Below, in pieces: positions 35,106 through 45,250 of a stretch of DNA of 64,000 bases; positions within the stretch are counted from its first letter, which is position 1; the number at the start of each line of letters is the position of its first letter. The notes beneath the pieces are model-generated. The model was not told the DNA's origin and did not search any database. It saw only the letters and a program-made list of their open reading frames with translations. The position numbers and the translations under genes were made by a program. The DNA is from Planctomycetia bacterium (GTDB lineage: Bacteria; Planctomycetota; Planctomycetia; Pirellulales; Thermoguttaceae), in the NCBI GenBank assembly GCA_030539035.1, contig JAUNSU010000002.1, positions 23,699 through 87,698 of the forward strand, written 5' to 3'.

Positions 35106-37784
35106 ATGAATTTCAACTTTGATAAACTCACCACGAAGTCCCAGGAAGCCATTTCCCGGGCGCAAAATCGGGCTCTCGAACTCGGGAATCCCGAAATCAC
35201 TCCGCTCCATCTTCTCGGATCGCTCCTGGAAGAAACCGACGGAAATATCCTTCCGATCTTTAAGGAGATCGGTGCAAATATCGCCCAAATTAAAAAAATG
35301 GCCGATGCCGAACTGCGCCTCCTTCCCAAAGTTCAAGGAGCGAACAGCTCTTCTCCCAGCGGGGAGCTTCAAAAAGTTTTCATGAAAGCCGCCGAGGAAG
35401 CAACGGCCCTTACCGATGAATATATTTCAACGGAACACCTGCTTCTTGCTCTTGCCGATATCGATTCCAAGGCGCGAAAACTCCTTGATCTCGCCGCAAT
35501 TGACCGAACAAAGATCCTGGAAGGAACCAGTAAAATACGGGGAACGACCAGGGTTTCCGATCCGGAACCGGAAGGAAAATTGCAGGCATTGCTCCGATAC
35601 GGGATCAATCTCGTCGATCGGGCCAAAAAAGGGAAACTGGATCCCGTGATCGGACGCGATTCCGAGATCCGGCGTGTGATCCAGGTCCTTTCCCGGCGGA
35701 CGAAGAATAATCCGGTTCTGATCGGGGAGCCCGGTGTTGGAAAAACCGCGATTGCCGAAGGACTTGCCCTGCGGATTGTCGAAAGCGATGTTCCTGAAAG
35801 TTTAAAGAATAAGGAAGTAATCGCTTTGGATATGGGCGCACTCGTTGCCGGCGCAAAATTCCGAGGAGAATTCGAAGAACGGCTCAAATCCGTTCTGCGG
35901 GAAGTCGAAGAATCGGAAGGACGGATTATTCTGTTCATTGACGAACTTCATACGGTCGTCGGAACAGGAAACGCCCAGGGCGGAAACGACGCGGCCAATC
36001 TGCTCAAGCCGGCTCTTGCCCGGGGAGATTTCAAATGTATCGGAGCAACCACTCTCGATGAATATCGAAAGTATATCGAAAAGGATGCGGCTCTCGAAAG
36101 GCGATTTCAACCGGTTCAGGTTGGAGAACCGTCGGTCGATGATACCCTTGCGATTCTTCGCGGACTGAAAAGCCGATATGAAAACCATCATAAAGGGGTC
36201 AAAATTACCGATTCCGCTCTGGTAGCCGCGGCCGAACTTTCCCATCGATATATTGCCGACCGGTTCCTTCCGGATAAAGCGATCGACTTGATGGATGAAG
36301 CGATGAGCCGATTGGCGATGGAGCTGGAGAGTGTTCCCACCGAGATCGATCAGGTTCAGCGGCGGCTCGTTCAGCTGGAGCTGGCCGCGCGGCAGCTCGC
36401 CGATGAAAATGAACCGCACGCTAAAGAGCGGCTCAAAGAGATCGAAAAGGAGATGAGCGAGAAAAAAGAAGAGTTGGCCGAACTCCGGGCTCGCTGGGAA
36501 AAGGAAAAAAGCGGACTCGGCGATGTTCACGAAACCCGTAAAAAGCTCGATGATCTTCAGCATCAGTACCGAACATTGGAGACGGGAATCAAGGAAGCGC
36601 AATCCCGCGGACAGATCGTCCAGGAATCAAAATATCAGGAGCTTTATGATCTCGACACCCAATACAAAAAACTGCGGGAACAGCTGGATCAGATGGAAGA
36701 CGCGGAAGAAAAAAACGGATCCTCCCCGAATCCCGGCAAGTCGAAAAAACTTTTGCGGCAGGTTGTCGGTCCGGAAGAAATCGCCGAAGTCGTCTCTTTG
36801 TGGACCGGAATTCCGGTAAACAAAATGATGGAAACGGAACGCGCCAAACTGATCGTACTCGAAGATCGGCTCCACCAGCGTCTGATCGGACAGGACAAAG
36901 CAGTCGACGCGGTATCCAACGCGGTTCGAAGAAGCCGAAGCGGACTCCAGGATCCCAATCGTCCGATCGGATCCTTCCTCTTCCTTGGTCCGACCGGAGT
37001 TGGAAAAACGGAATTGTGCAAGGCGCTTGCCGCCGCGCTGTTCGACGATGAAAACGCGATCATTCGGATCGACATGAGTGAGTTCATGGAGAAACATACG
37101 GTGTCCCGCCTGATCGGCGCCCCTCCGGGATATGTCGGATATGAAGAGGGAGGAATGTTGACGGAAGCTGTTCGACGGCGTCCTTATTCCGTGATCCTGT
37201 TTGATGAAATCGAAAAGGCTCATCGGGACGTGTTCAATATCCTTTTACAGGTGCTCGATGATGGGCGTCTTTCCGATAATCAGGGACATACAGTCGATTT
37301 TAAGAACACGATTATTGTAATGACCTCGAACCTGGGAAGTTCCGCGATTCAGCAGATCACAAAAGAAGGCGGATCGGATGCGGAGATGAAAGAGGCGGTC
37401 AATCAGATCCTTCAGGGCCAATTCCTTCCGGAATTCCTGAACCGGATCGACGAAACCATTATCTTCCATACGCTTTCGAAGGACGAGATTCGCAAGATCG
37501 TCGGACTTCAAACGAAAAAGTTGGAAGATTCTCTGGAAAAACAGGGAATCGACTTAACGATTACGCAGAAAGCGCTCGACGCGATCACCGATCAGGGATA
37601 CGATGCGGTTTACGGTGCCCGACCGCTCAAACGGGTCATCCAAAGACAGATCCAGAATCCTCTCGCGCTTGAACTTTTAAAACACGCGCAAAGTGAAGGG
37701 GATCGAATCGAAGGAAAGAAACAGAAAATCACCGTTGATTTTAACGGCGATCTGTTTACCATAAAGACCGATGCATCCAAATAA
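35106..37784 (+). CDS. clpB: ATP-dependent disaggregase ClpB
   Basis: A hexameric AAA+ unfoldase that, with DnaK, resolubilises aggregated proteins. The 892-residue chain has a Clp-N domain (1-150), a first ATPase with Walker [10 protein letters not shown] and Walker B ILFIDELH, the coiled middle domain (about 410-540, rich in Glu/Lys/Arg) that distinguishes ClpB from ClpA/C, and a second ATPase with GPTGVGKTE and [11 protein letters not shown]. The ClpP-binding loop is not evident, which agrees with ClpB. Preceded by an AAGAGG site. Probably heat- or stress-controlled; see the upstream promoter candidate. Confidence 0.97.
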   Translation: MNFNFDKLTTKSQEAISRAQNRALELGNPEITPLHLLGSLLEETDGNILPIFKEIGANIAQIKKMADAELRLLPKVQGANSSSPSGELQKVFMKAAEEATALTDEYISTEHLLLALADIDSKARKLLDLAAIDRTKILEGTSKIRGTTRVSDPEPEGKLQALLRYGINLVDRAKKGKLDPVIGRDSEIRRVIQVLSRRTKNNPVLIGEPGVGKTAIAEGLALRIVESDVPESLKNKEVIALDMGALVAGAKFRGEFEERLKSVLREVEESEGRIILFIDELHTVVGTGNAQGGNDAANLLKPALARGDFKCIGATTLDEYRKYIEKDAALERRFQPVQVGEPSVDDTLAILRGLKSRYENHHKGVKITDSALVAAAELSHRYIADRFLPDKAIDLMDEAMSRLAMELESVPTEIDQVQRRLVQLELAARQLADENEPHAKERLKEIEKEMSEKKEELAELRARWEKEKSGLGDVHETRKKLDDLQHQYRTLETGIKEAQSRGQIVQESKYQELYDLDTQYKKLREQLDQMEDAEEKNGSSPNPGKSKKLLRQVVGPEEIAEVVSLWTGIPVNKMMETERAKLIVLEDRLHQRLIGQDKAVDAVSNAVRRSRSGLQDPNRPIGSFLFLGPTGVGKTELCKALAAALFDDENAIIRIDMSEFMEKHTVSRLIGAPPGYVGYEEGGMLTEAVRRRPYSVILFDEIEKAHRDVFNILLQVLDDGRLSDNQGHTVDFKNTIIVMTSNLGSSAIQQITKEGGSDAEMKEAVNQILQGQFLPEFLNRIDETIIFHTLSKDEIRKIVGLQTKKLEDSLEKQGIDLTITQKALDAITDQGYDAVYGARPLKRVIQRQIQNPLALELLKHAQSEGDRIEGKKQKITVDFNGDLFTIKTDASK

Positions 37785-37961
37785 TTGCGACCGGAAAGGG
37801 ACTTGCAAAAAGACGAGCAGGGGACAATGAGGACGATGGAGACAAAGAGGACATTGAGGACAATAGTGCCAATTTCGCTCACCTGTCCCCCGGGGCCTCA
37901 AGGTCCCCTGTGTTGCGGGCGGCTGAAGAGCACCGTTCCAAGCATACGGCTTCGTCGCCGA
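37785..37961. other. Spacer after clpB with a short 9-base tandem repeat
   Basis: At 37820-37864 five imperfect 9-base units of GAGGACAAT occur in a row. The rest up to 37961 is GC-rich with CCCCGGGGCC palindromes and no coding frame. The remainder of the 601-base gap (to 38385) holds modules R2 and R1. Confidence 0.6.
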
Positions 37962-38071
37962 TCTGTGATGGAGTTTAAATTTACAATAGAGATAAAAATC
38001 CATTAAACCGGGGAATCCGAAAAAAACATCGATTTGTGTGTACGGTTCGAACCCGAGCGCTGGGACGGTGG
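37962..38071. repeat. Dispersed repeat module R2, copy b
   Basis: Matches 10801-10910: TCTGTGATGGAGTT, GAAAAAAACATCGATTTGTG and GAGCGCTGGGAC are shared in order. Here R2 precedes R1, the reverse of the order near 10.6 kb. Confidence 0.75.
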
Positions 38072-38162
38072 GCGTCCTCGCCCACCCGGCGGCAACGCCG
38101 CCGTGGTCGAAGAGCTGAAATCTCTAAAAAATGTTGTGATTCGATTTCTTCTCTATGTTTAA

Positions 38163-38274
38163 GTTCGAACCTTTTTCGGTGTCCTTGGTTCTTTTTGCAC
38201 TGCGCTTACAGCGCGCTGCTTTTTGGGGTACATTAACCCGGGGTGCCGGTCGCTGCGCCGCTGCGCGATAAAAA
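38163..38274. repeat. Dispersed repeat module R1, copy b
   Basis: Matches 10527-10684 apart from the longer hairpin segment there. Shared words include TTTTTGCACTGCGCTTACAG, ACCCGGGGTGCCGGTCGC and GCGCGATAAAA. Confidence 0.75.
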
Positions 38275-38333
38275 ATAAAGAGAAAAATCTTGAGAAAATA
38301 TTCGATTCCTCATTGATTCTTTCCCGATTTCTT

Positions 38334-38371
38334 CCCTCATTCCGTTCGCTTCGCTCCATTACGGGCTTGCA
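38334..38371. repeat. Short dispersed repeat R3, copy a
   Basis: TTCCCTCATTCCGTTCGCTTCGCTCCATTACGGGCTTG is repeated with few changes at 59877-59922, both times directly beside the 3' end of a gene. Confidence 0.6.
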
Positions 38372-38385
38372 TCTTATTGAACTTT

Positions 38386-39411
38386 TCAGTTTGAAAAATA
38401 TTGAAAATGATTCTGTTCCCAATCGACAAACTGCTGGATACCGGAATTTAAAGATGTATGAACAAAAGGACCGATGATCCGAACAAGATCGGAGGTATCG
38501 GCATAGGTTTCCAGCATATCGCCGGGCTGGATCGGAAGCATATTCTTTTTTGCCTCTTTTCCAAGGACCCGTTCGAGAGTCCGGATCATTTCGGAAAGCT
38601 CAACAGGAGATTGCGATCCCAAATTAAAGAGAGCAAAAGGAAGGGGATCTTCTCCGTTTTTTTTCGCTTCCTCCTGATACCAGGATTCCCATCGCGGTTT
38701 ATTGATGCGGTTCAGACGCCAGATTCCTTCGACAATATCGTCGATATATGTAAAATCCCTCCTCATCTTTCCGTAATTATAGACATCGATCGTTCGATCG
38801 TTCCGAATGGCATCCGTAAATTTAAACAGGGCCATATCGGGCCTTCCCCAAGGTCCGTAAACGGTAAAAAAGCGAAGTCCCGTCGTTGGCAAATGATAAA
38901 GATGACTGTAAGACCAGGCGAGAAGCTCGTTAGCGCGCTTTGTTGCCGCATATAAACTGACCGGATGATCTGTTCGATCGGAAACGGAATAAGGGGTTTT
39001 GCGATTCGCGCCGTAAACGGAACTTGAAGAAGCATAAAACAAATGATCACATCCGGCAAGACGGCAGGCATCCATAATATTGACAAAGCCGGTCAAATTA
39101 CTTTCGACATACGCGTGAGGATGTGTCAAGGAATAGCGGACACCCGCCTGGGCGGCAAGATGAATCACTCGATCAATCGAATACTGATCGAACAGACGCG
39201 CCACTCCCTCCCGATCGGCAAGATCCGTTTTTTCAAAATGGAATAAAGAAGAATTCGGTTCCTTTTCCAATTCGCGAAGCCGCGCCTTTTTGAGATCGAC
39301 ATTATAATAATCATTGAGATTATCGAGTCCGGCGACAGGAATTCCTTCCCGTAAAAAACGTCTTACAGTATGAAATCCGATAAAACCGGCAGCTCCCGTG
39401 ATCAGCAGCAT
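38386..39411 (-). CDS. NAD-dependent epimerase, UDP-glucuronate 4-epimerase-like
   Basis: A 341-residue short-chain dehydrogenase-type sugar epimerase. The NAD loop is GAAGFIG (Gly6-Gly12), and the catalytic pair is Tyr154/Lys158 in YAATK with Ser in YASSSSVYG. The stretches DNLNDYYNVDLKKARL, LAAQAGVRYS and FFTVYGPWGRPDMALFKF are characteristic of UDP-glucuronate/UDP-galacturonate epimerases of the LspL/GAE type. UDP-glucose dehydrogenase is encoded in the same direction 4.4 kb upstream, so the two could make UDP-glucuronate and then UDP-galacturonate for surface polysaccharide. The ATG follows AGGAACC. Confidence 0.88.
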   Translation of the reverse strand: MLLITGAAGFIGFHTVRRFLREGIPVAGLDNLNDYYNVDLKKARLRELEKEPNSSLFHFEKTDLADREGVARLFDQYSIDRVIHLAAQAGVRYSLTHPHAYVESNLTGFVNIMDACRLAGCDHLFYASSSSVYGANRKTPYSVSDRTDHPVSLYAATKRANELLAWSYSHLYHLPTTGLRFFTVYGPWGRPDMALFKFTDAIRNDRTIDVYNYGKMRRDFTYIDDIVEGIWRLNRINKPRWESWYQEEAKKNGEDPLPFALFNLGSQSPVELSEMIRTLERVLGKEAKKNMLPIQPGDMLETYADTSDLVRIIGPFVHTSLNSGIQQFVDWEQNHFQYFSN

Positions 39412-39427
39412 CGAAGGTTCCTCTTTA

Positions 39428-42400
39428 TTATTTCAGTAAAAGGACAATTTTATCCATAAGTTCCCGCAGTTCAAGCGGTCCATTCTCCAACACCGGATCC
39501 AAAAGACATCTTGCTTTTTCCAGACACATACGCGCTTCCGGAATCCGGCCAGTCTCCTTTAAAACCTCCCCTTTCATGCAATAATACCTCGCAACTTCGG
39601 CAATAGTACTATCTCCCGTTCTGCTCATCATTTTACTCTTATTCCGGATCAGATAATCAAGATCCGCCAAAGCCTTTTCCGTTTCATTCCTTTTCCGCCA
39701 GGCGGCGGCACGCCAACGGAAGATCGTATAATAGACATTCTGATCTTCCGCATCAATTCGGGATTCATAATCGCGGTAAAGTTTTATGCATTTTTCTGCC
39801 CATTGAATCACGGATTCATATTCCTCGTTCAAACACAAAATCTCCATGTACGCGGCGGCAATACGCACAAACAGAAATGGCATTTTTCCGTTCAGAAATT
39901 TCTCTTCCGCATTAAGAAACGAGAGGCAAATTTCTTTTGCCTGTTCGATTTTCTTCTTGGCGATAAAGCAGGAAACGGCATTCAAGAAAAAGAAAACCCA
40001 GGCAGCTCTTGTCTCCGTAAAGAATTCGTAAAATCTTTCTTCCTCCTCAAGATACTCCTCAAAAGATTTCCTGTTTTCCTCGTATAATTGAATTCCTTTA
40101 TCGTATTCCTGATTATGTCTGTAAAACAGGATCTGCTGACAATTCAATTCGAAATTGGTTTTCAGAAAATCTTTTTTTCTCATCTGCGGTTCGCATTTCT
40201 CAAGATCAGAGCGCAATTCGCCGATCATTTCCCGGGCCTTGTCCCATTCATCGCACTGGTCCCGGTAATACGCCTTCGCACGCTTTATCCAAAAATAATC
40301 AAACAAAAAGCGGAAAGAGATCTTGTCCAAAGGACAGACGTCAACAAAACGGGCCGTTTGAGCAAAAACGGACTTCAGTGGATTGGACAGATAATTCTTC
40401 ATAAGAAAATTGATGATGATTATCCATGCGAAAAAATAAGGCCCTTGATCTTCCATAAACATTTCGCTGGAGCTTTTCTCAATTTCCCAATAGGTGAATT
40501 TAAGAATAGAACAAGTTTTTTTCATGCGGTTGTATTTACAGTGATCGATCAGAATTTGAGCCAGCCGCGCAAGATAAAAGATTTTTACATGGAACAGATC
40601 TTTATTCCCGTACTTCTCCCCACGGTCCAAAAAGTAGATCCCTTTTCTGTACAATTGCGCCGCTTTTCGATACTTTCCCATTTTTTCCAGCACCCGGGCT
40701 CCGCTGCAATACGATTTTCCCAATCCGCTGATATTTTCCAATGATTGATTTTTTTTGAAGAGACCGCGATAATATCGGCAGGATTTCTTGTAATATTTCA
40801 GTGCCTTGGAAAGGCTGATGAGCGAAATATCGGATCCCAATATCAAGAAGTTTTTAGCGAGCAAACCTGCTGCCTTTTCATATCCCTTGTTTTTAAGATC
40901 GTAAAGGATTTCCAAGGTTGCTTTTACAGTTTTAAAATGTGTCCTGGTATTAAAATAGACCGATCCCCAGGAAGCCTTGATATTTGAAAGCCTTGCGAAC
41001 TCGAACCCGGCCTGATTTTTGTTCAATCGGTATCCCGACAGTGTATAGACAAGAAGGACATTGAACATTTTTTCCATTTCCTGAAAGGGAGCAACTTCGA
41101 GTATGGAGCATTGTTTGACACAGGCTTCCAGCAAGACGAGAAGATCCGGGCGGTACGTGGAAGATTCTCCCTCTTCCACATACTTTGCGAGCTGATTGAA
41201 CCACAGGACATAATTTTTTGAGATCTTTGAAGCGTTTCCGACTGCGATTTTCATCTCTCTGTAATCATACAGAAAATGGGGCAAAGCGCGATCGTATTCT
41301 TTTGACTTGGCCAAAGTTCGGGCAATATATTCCGGAATGATTTTTTCCATCCATGCGGCGGCCGATTTAATTCGGGTTTTGACCGGTTTAATATGAAACC
41401 GCCTGATCTCCAAAAACACGATATTCTGCTGAAAAAATTCACAGATATACTGTTTTGCTTTCAAGAGATCTTCGGGGGGCCAGGAAGTTTGATTTTTCAA
41501 CTCGTTCTGAACATCCTCCCAATCCTCCGGGAAAACGGGAGTTTGCATTCGCAAATCAAAAGCGGAAACACGCTGCAAACTTTCAAGGAAGGCGTTGTCT
41601 TTCACTCTGTTCCGCAATGATTCCTCAGGAGAATAGACCTTCTGATTTTTGGAAAGCTCGGCGAGAAGTTCATCACACAGCCGGAGAGCTTTCAAAGGCG
41701 AAGAGCATTCTTTCTCCGCATTGATCATGCGCTCAAAAACAAAAATAAATTCCGAAAGGCATTCAAACCGATTTCTTTCCAGAAGAGCGGTGATCATCGG
41801 TCTTGAGGAGAGCAGAATCTGCCGCGCCTCTTCCGGTTTTCCCTGTTTTTGAAAAAGATTGGCTATTTGCAGCGTTGTATCGAAATAGCTGTTTGCCAAA
41901 TCATAAGAACATTCATCCAAAATGGCGAATTCCATATAATAGCGCGCTTTTAACAGATCGCTGATCGCCTCGTCGGCTGTCAGTCCATACCTTGCGTAAT
42001 CGGCACCTCTTATTTTCAGAAGATTGGCATACAGTTCCTGATATTTAAAACCTCCTTCATCAATCACATTCTTCAAGGCGTCCAGCTCCATGGAAAGAAA
42101 ATGCGGGGAATGATTCGCTTCTTCCAGCTTGAGCACCAGATCAGGACAATTGATTTTCAGCGTTGTGCTTGCGCAAATATAAGGAACCGGATTCTCCTCA
42201 TTTATAATTCTTTCATCCAAAAAATGAAGGGCGAGCTTCATGATCTCGATCGCTTCCCGATCTTTTCCTTCGTTTATCAGTAAATTCAACGGTAAGTGCA
42301 GTTTCAGAAAACAATCTCCCACCACAAAATCCGGAAGCAGGAAAAAGGAGAGTTGTGCGATCGCTTGTATTGCTTTGAGGTAATATCTTTCAGCTTCTTC

Positions 42401-43843
42401 CAGTTCGCTTTTCATCGCGCTCACAGCAGCCCGAACGGAATAATACCAGTTGTAAAAAAAGCTTTTACCGATATCAGCTTTCGCCGAGTCGGGTTCCGGT
42501 TCATAATATTGAGAAAACAGATTATGGATTCGATCAAGCAGGATCCCAATTTCATCGGGAACATATTCCTCTTCCATGAGAGTAATTTTGAAATCGTACG
42601 CGACGGCAATTTTTCGAAAATTGTCCGGTGTTTTTTCTTTATAGGCGCGAAGCGCGTATTCCAGTGCATCATCAACACGTTTAAGAGCATCGACATTTTT
42701 ACCGGCACTCTTATCTTTTTGGGCAAGGATCATCTGAACATTATAGATTTTTTCCGCATCATCGCAAGTTCCGGAATCAAGAGCTTTCCACAAATTCAGG
42801 ACTTCACCATAGAACTGACAGGCCTGCTTTTTATCACCGATCTCGGAATAGGTCTGCGCGCAATCCCAATAAAGAATTGCAAGGCGGCCCTCACCAGTAC
42901 GTTCCGTTAAAAGACTTATATTCTCATTCTCGGAACGGATCAATTCGCGGCAATACGCGATCGCCGCTTCCAAAGAAGTAAGAGCAAAGTTTCTTAAATT
43001 ATCTTTGCGAAAAAAAGAACTTTGATATCGGAGGATCTTAACCATAAAGACCAGGGAAAGCGGAGTTTCCCCGAATTCTTTAATGAACCATTTTCCCCAA
43101 TCGACGATCTGCTTTAAAAGATTGCGCGGCAATTCCGAATCATCCACCAAAAACAGCACACTAAAGATCGAATATTGCAAAAGCGGTGCGTATTCCGCAC
43201 GACTTTCCGCGTCTCCATTTTGAAATAAACTCCAATGAACTTCTTGCAGTATCTCAATACTCTGCAACTTCCCGGAAAGAGTGTCGTCCTTCGGCAATTC
43301 ATTAAACAAACCTGTCACCAGATCGGGAAGCAAATGATATTTTTCAAACAGAATACAGGATCTCAATGCATCAAGCACCGTGGAAAGATCCATTTTTTCA
43401 TTCTGTTTAAAGCCTTTCTTTTCTTTATTCATCGCGCTCAAATCAAGATTTTTGATCTCTTCAATCAAGTCATTTATTCCGGCATCTTTGGTCCTTTCAC
43501 GAGCTTTTCTCTCTTCAAGAAGTTCGTGCAAAGCCTCAAGGATCTCGGATCCAACATCGGGAAAAAGGGGATTCGAATCCTCAGAATCTTCCTCTGAATC
43601 GGAAAAGTCTTCATCCGAATCATCAAAATCGTCTTCCGAATCCGGAAAAATATCTGTAAGGTAAAATGAATCTTGAGAGGAATAAACCGGTAAATTATCC
43701 TCATTGGGAGAATAATCAAAACTGTCCGAATCCAAATAATTGAAAAAACGCAGATCGGCCGAAAGAGCGCGGCTTTTCTTATAATTTTTAATAAGAGTTC
43801 TCAATACGGAAACAAAAGACTCATCGGCATTCTTCATTGTCAA
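39428..43843 (-). CDS. Giant helical-repeat (TPR-like) protein of unknown function
   Basis: A 1471-residue protein without signal peptide or membrane helix. Residues about 55-100 are strongly acidic Asp/Glu/Ser repeats. Most of the rest is alpha-helical with TPR-like spacing: many helices with W/L/G/Y/A/F patterns such as AILYWDCAQTYSEIGDKKQACQFYGEVLNLW and a C-terminal set (AAAWRKRNETEKALADLDYLIRN). TTG 43843 has AGGAG five bases upstream; ATG 43837 is the alternative. It sits nine bases after the UDP-glucose dehydrogenase stop and 16 bases before the epimerase start, so all three are probably one operon. A scaffolding role in glycan synthesis is only inference. Confidence 0.75.
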   Translation of the reverse strand: MTMKNADESFVSVLRTLIKNYKKSRALSADLRFFNYLDSDSFDYSPNEDNLPVYSSQDSFYLTDIFPDSEDDFDDSDEDFSDSEEDSEDSNPLFPDVGSEILEALHELLEERKARERTKDAGINDLIEEIKNLDLSAMNKEKKGFKQNEKMDLSTVLDALRSCILFEKYHLLPDLVTGLFNELPKDDTLSGKLQSIEILQEVHWSLFQNGDAESRAEYAPLLQYSIFSVLFLVDDSELPRNLLKQIVDWGKWFIKEFGETPLSLVFMVKILRYQSSFFRKDNLRNFALTSLEAAIAYCRELIRSENENISLLTERTGEGRLAILYWDCAQTYSEIGDKKQACQFYGEVLNLWKALDSGTCDDAEKIYNVQMILAQKDKSAGKNVDALKRVDDALEYALRAYKEKTPDNFRKIAVAYDFKITLMEEEYVPDEIGILLDRIHNLFSQYYEPEPDSAKADIGKSFFYNWYYSVRAAVSAMKSELEEAERYYLKAIQAIAQLSFFLLPDFVVGDCFLKLHLPLNLLINEGKDREAIEIMKLALHFLDERIINEENPVPYICASTTLKINCPDLVLKLEEANHSPHFLSMELDALKNVIDEGGFKYQELYANLLKIRGADYARYGLTADEAISDLLKARYYMEFAILDECSYDLANSYFDTTLQIANLFQKQGKPEEARQILLSSRPMITALLERNRFECLSEFIFVFERMINAEKECSSPLKALRLCDELLAELSKNQKVYSPEESLRNRVKDNAFLESLQRVSAFDLRMQTPVFPEDWEDVQNELKNQTSWPPEDLLKAKQYICEFFQQNIVFLEIRRFHIKPVKTRIKSAAAWMEKIIPEYIARTLAKSKEYDRALPHFLYDYREMKIAVGNASKISKNYVLWFNQLAKYVEEGESSTYRPDLLVLLEACVKQCSILEVAPFQEMEKMFNVLLVYTLSGYRLNKNQAGFEFARLSNIKASWGSVYFNTRTHFKTVKATLEILYDLKNKGYEKAAGLLAKNFLILGSDISLISLSKALKYYKKSCRYYRGLFKKNQSLENISGLGKSYCSGARVLEKMGKYRKAAQLYRKGIYFLDRGEKYGNKDLFHVKIFYLARLAQILIDHCKYNRMKKTCSILKFTYWEIEKSSSEMFMEDQGPYFFAWIIIINFLMKNYLSNPLKSVFAQTARFVDVCPLDKISFRFLFDYFWIKRAKAYYRDQCDEWDKAREMIGELRSDLEKCEPQMRKKDFLKTNFELNCQQILFYRHNQEYDKGIQLYEENRKSFEEYLEEEERFYEFFTETRAAWVFFFLNAVSCFIAKKKIEQAKEICLSFLNAEEKFLNGKMPFLFVRIAAAYMEILCLNEEYESVIQWAEKCIKLYRDYESRIDAEDQNVYYTIFRWRAAAWRKRNETEKALADLDYLIRNKSKMMSRTGDSTIAEVARYYCMKGEVLKETGRIPEARMCLEKARCLLDPVLENGPLELRELMDKIVLLLK

Positions 43844-43852
43844 GAGATCTCC

Positions 43853-45217
43853 TTAATCCTCAAAATTAGAGCCGGGAATTCCAATCGGATAGTATTCAAA
43901 TCCCATCTTGGGCAACTCAAAACGTTCGAACTGATTACGGCCATCGAAAATAATCGGAGCTTTCAAACGAGATCGGATCTCATTAAAATCGGGAGACCGA
44001 AAGACAGACCATTCCGTAATTAAAACAAGGGCATCGGCATCATTCAGCGGATCGTATTTATTGGAGAAATATTCGATCTTGTCCAAATCCTTCAAATAGA
44101 ACGAACGGGCCTGATCCATTGCTTCCGGATCAAAAGCGCGCACCGTTGCCCCGCGGCGAACCAGTTCGCGAATTGTGATCACCGAAGGCGCTTCCCGCAT
44201 ATCGTCCGTATTCGGTTTGAACGCGAGTCCCCAAACAGCAAAAGTCCGTCCGCTCAGATCCTCGCCAAAGCGCCGAACCGCTTTCCGCCAAAGAATATTC
44301 TTCTGATCATCATTGACCTTTTCGACCGCTTCAAGCAGATGCGGATTGATCCCGTTCTCTTTCATCGTTCGCAGCAGGGCCCGGACATCTTTCGGAAAAC
44401 AGCTTCCTCCGTATCCGCATCCCGGAAAAAGGAAGGAAAGACCGATCCTGCTGTCCGTTCCGATTCCCATACGGACCGAACTCGCGTTCGCTCCGACCTT
44501 TTCGCAAAGAAGAGCGATCTCGTTCATAAAGCTGATCCGGTTCGCAAGCATTGCGTTGGCCGCGTATTTGGTCATCTCCGCACTGGGAACGTCCATACAG
44601 AGGACCTTGTTCTCGCGCATCATAAAGGGCGCATAGAGATTTTCCATTCTCTTTCTTGCGATCTCGCTGTTCGCGCCGATCACGATCCGGTCCGGACGAA
44701 GAAAATCGGAAACCGCAGTTCCCTCCTTGAGGAATTCGGGATTACTGACCACATCAAACCAGCAGGCTCCCGCCTTTGCGTCCCCTTCGGCCGCACGCCG
44801 ATCCAGAGCTTGCCGGATGATATCATAAACCTGTCCGGCCGTCCCGACAGGAACGGTCGATTTATCTACAATGATAAGATCGTTGGACATGATCGATCCG
44901 ATCTGTTCGGCGACCGCGCGCACATACTGAAGATCGGCGGATCCGTCGGCTCCCATCGGCGTTCCAACAGCGATAAAAACGATTTCCGATCCCGGAAGCG
45001 CTTCGGCCAAATCGGTAGTGAACCGAAGTTCTCCCGAATTGAGATGTTCCTTGACGAGGTCTTCGAGCCCCGGTTCGTAAATCGGAATCTCACCTTTTGA
45101 AAGGGACCGGATCTTCTCTTCATTCGTATCAACACAAAAGACATTGTTCCCCATCTGGGCAAAACAGGCTCCCGACACCAAACCAACATATCCGGTTCCA
45201 ACAACGGTAATTTTCAT
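43853..45217 (-). CDS. ugd: UDP-glucose 6-dehydrogenase
   Basis: Oxidises UDP-glucose to UDP-glucuronate with two NAD+. The N-terminal NAD motif is VVGTGYVGLVSGACFA; the catalytic cysteine is Cys273 in GCGYGGSCFPKD; the conserved EFLKEGTAV, AEMTKYAANAMLA and AFKPNTDDMREAPS blocks are present. Length 454 is typical. GDP-mannose dehydrogenase shares the family, but the motif set and the nearby uronate epimerase favour UDP-glucose. It leads a three-gene minus-strand unit with the giant helical-repeat protein and the epimerase. pfp lies 33 bases upstream on the same strand and may be part of the same transcript. Confidence 0.94.
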   Translation of the reverse strand: MKITVVGTGYVGLVSGACFAQMGNNVFCVDTNEEKIRSLSKGEIPIYEPGLEDLVKEHLNSGELRFTTDLAEALPGSEIVFIAVGTPMGADGSADLQYVRAVAEQIGSIMSNDLIIVDKSTVPVGTAGQVYDIIRQALDRRAAEGDAKAGACWFDVVSNPEFLKEGTAVSDFLRPDRIVIGANSEIARKRMENLYAPFMMRENKVLCMDVPSAEMTKYAANAMLANRISFMNEIALLCEKVGANASSVRMGIGTDSRIGLSFLFPGCGYGGSCFPKDVRALLRTMKENGINPHLLEAVEKVNDDQKNILWRKAVRRFGEDLSGRTFAVWGLAFKPNTDDMREAPSVITIRELVRRGATVRAFDPEAMDQARSFYLKDLDKIEYFSNKYDPLNDADALVLITEWSVFRSPDFNEIRSRLKAPIIFDGRNQFERFELPKMGFEYYPIGIPGSNFED

Positions 45218-45250
45218 TTTAACCTCAATCTGTCTGCATTTCTCAATTTC

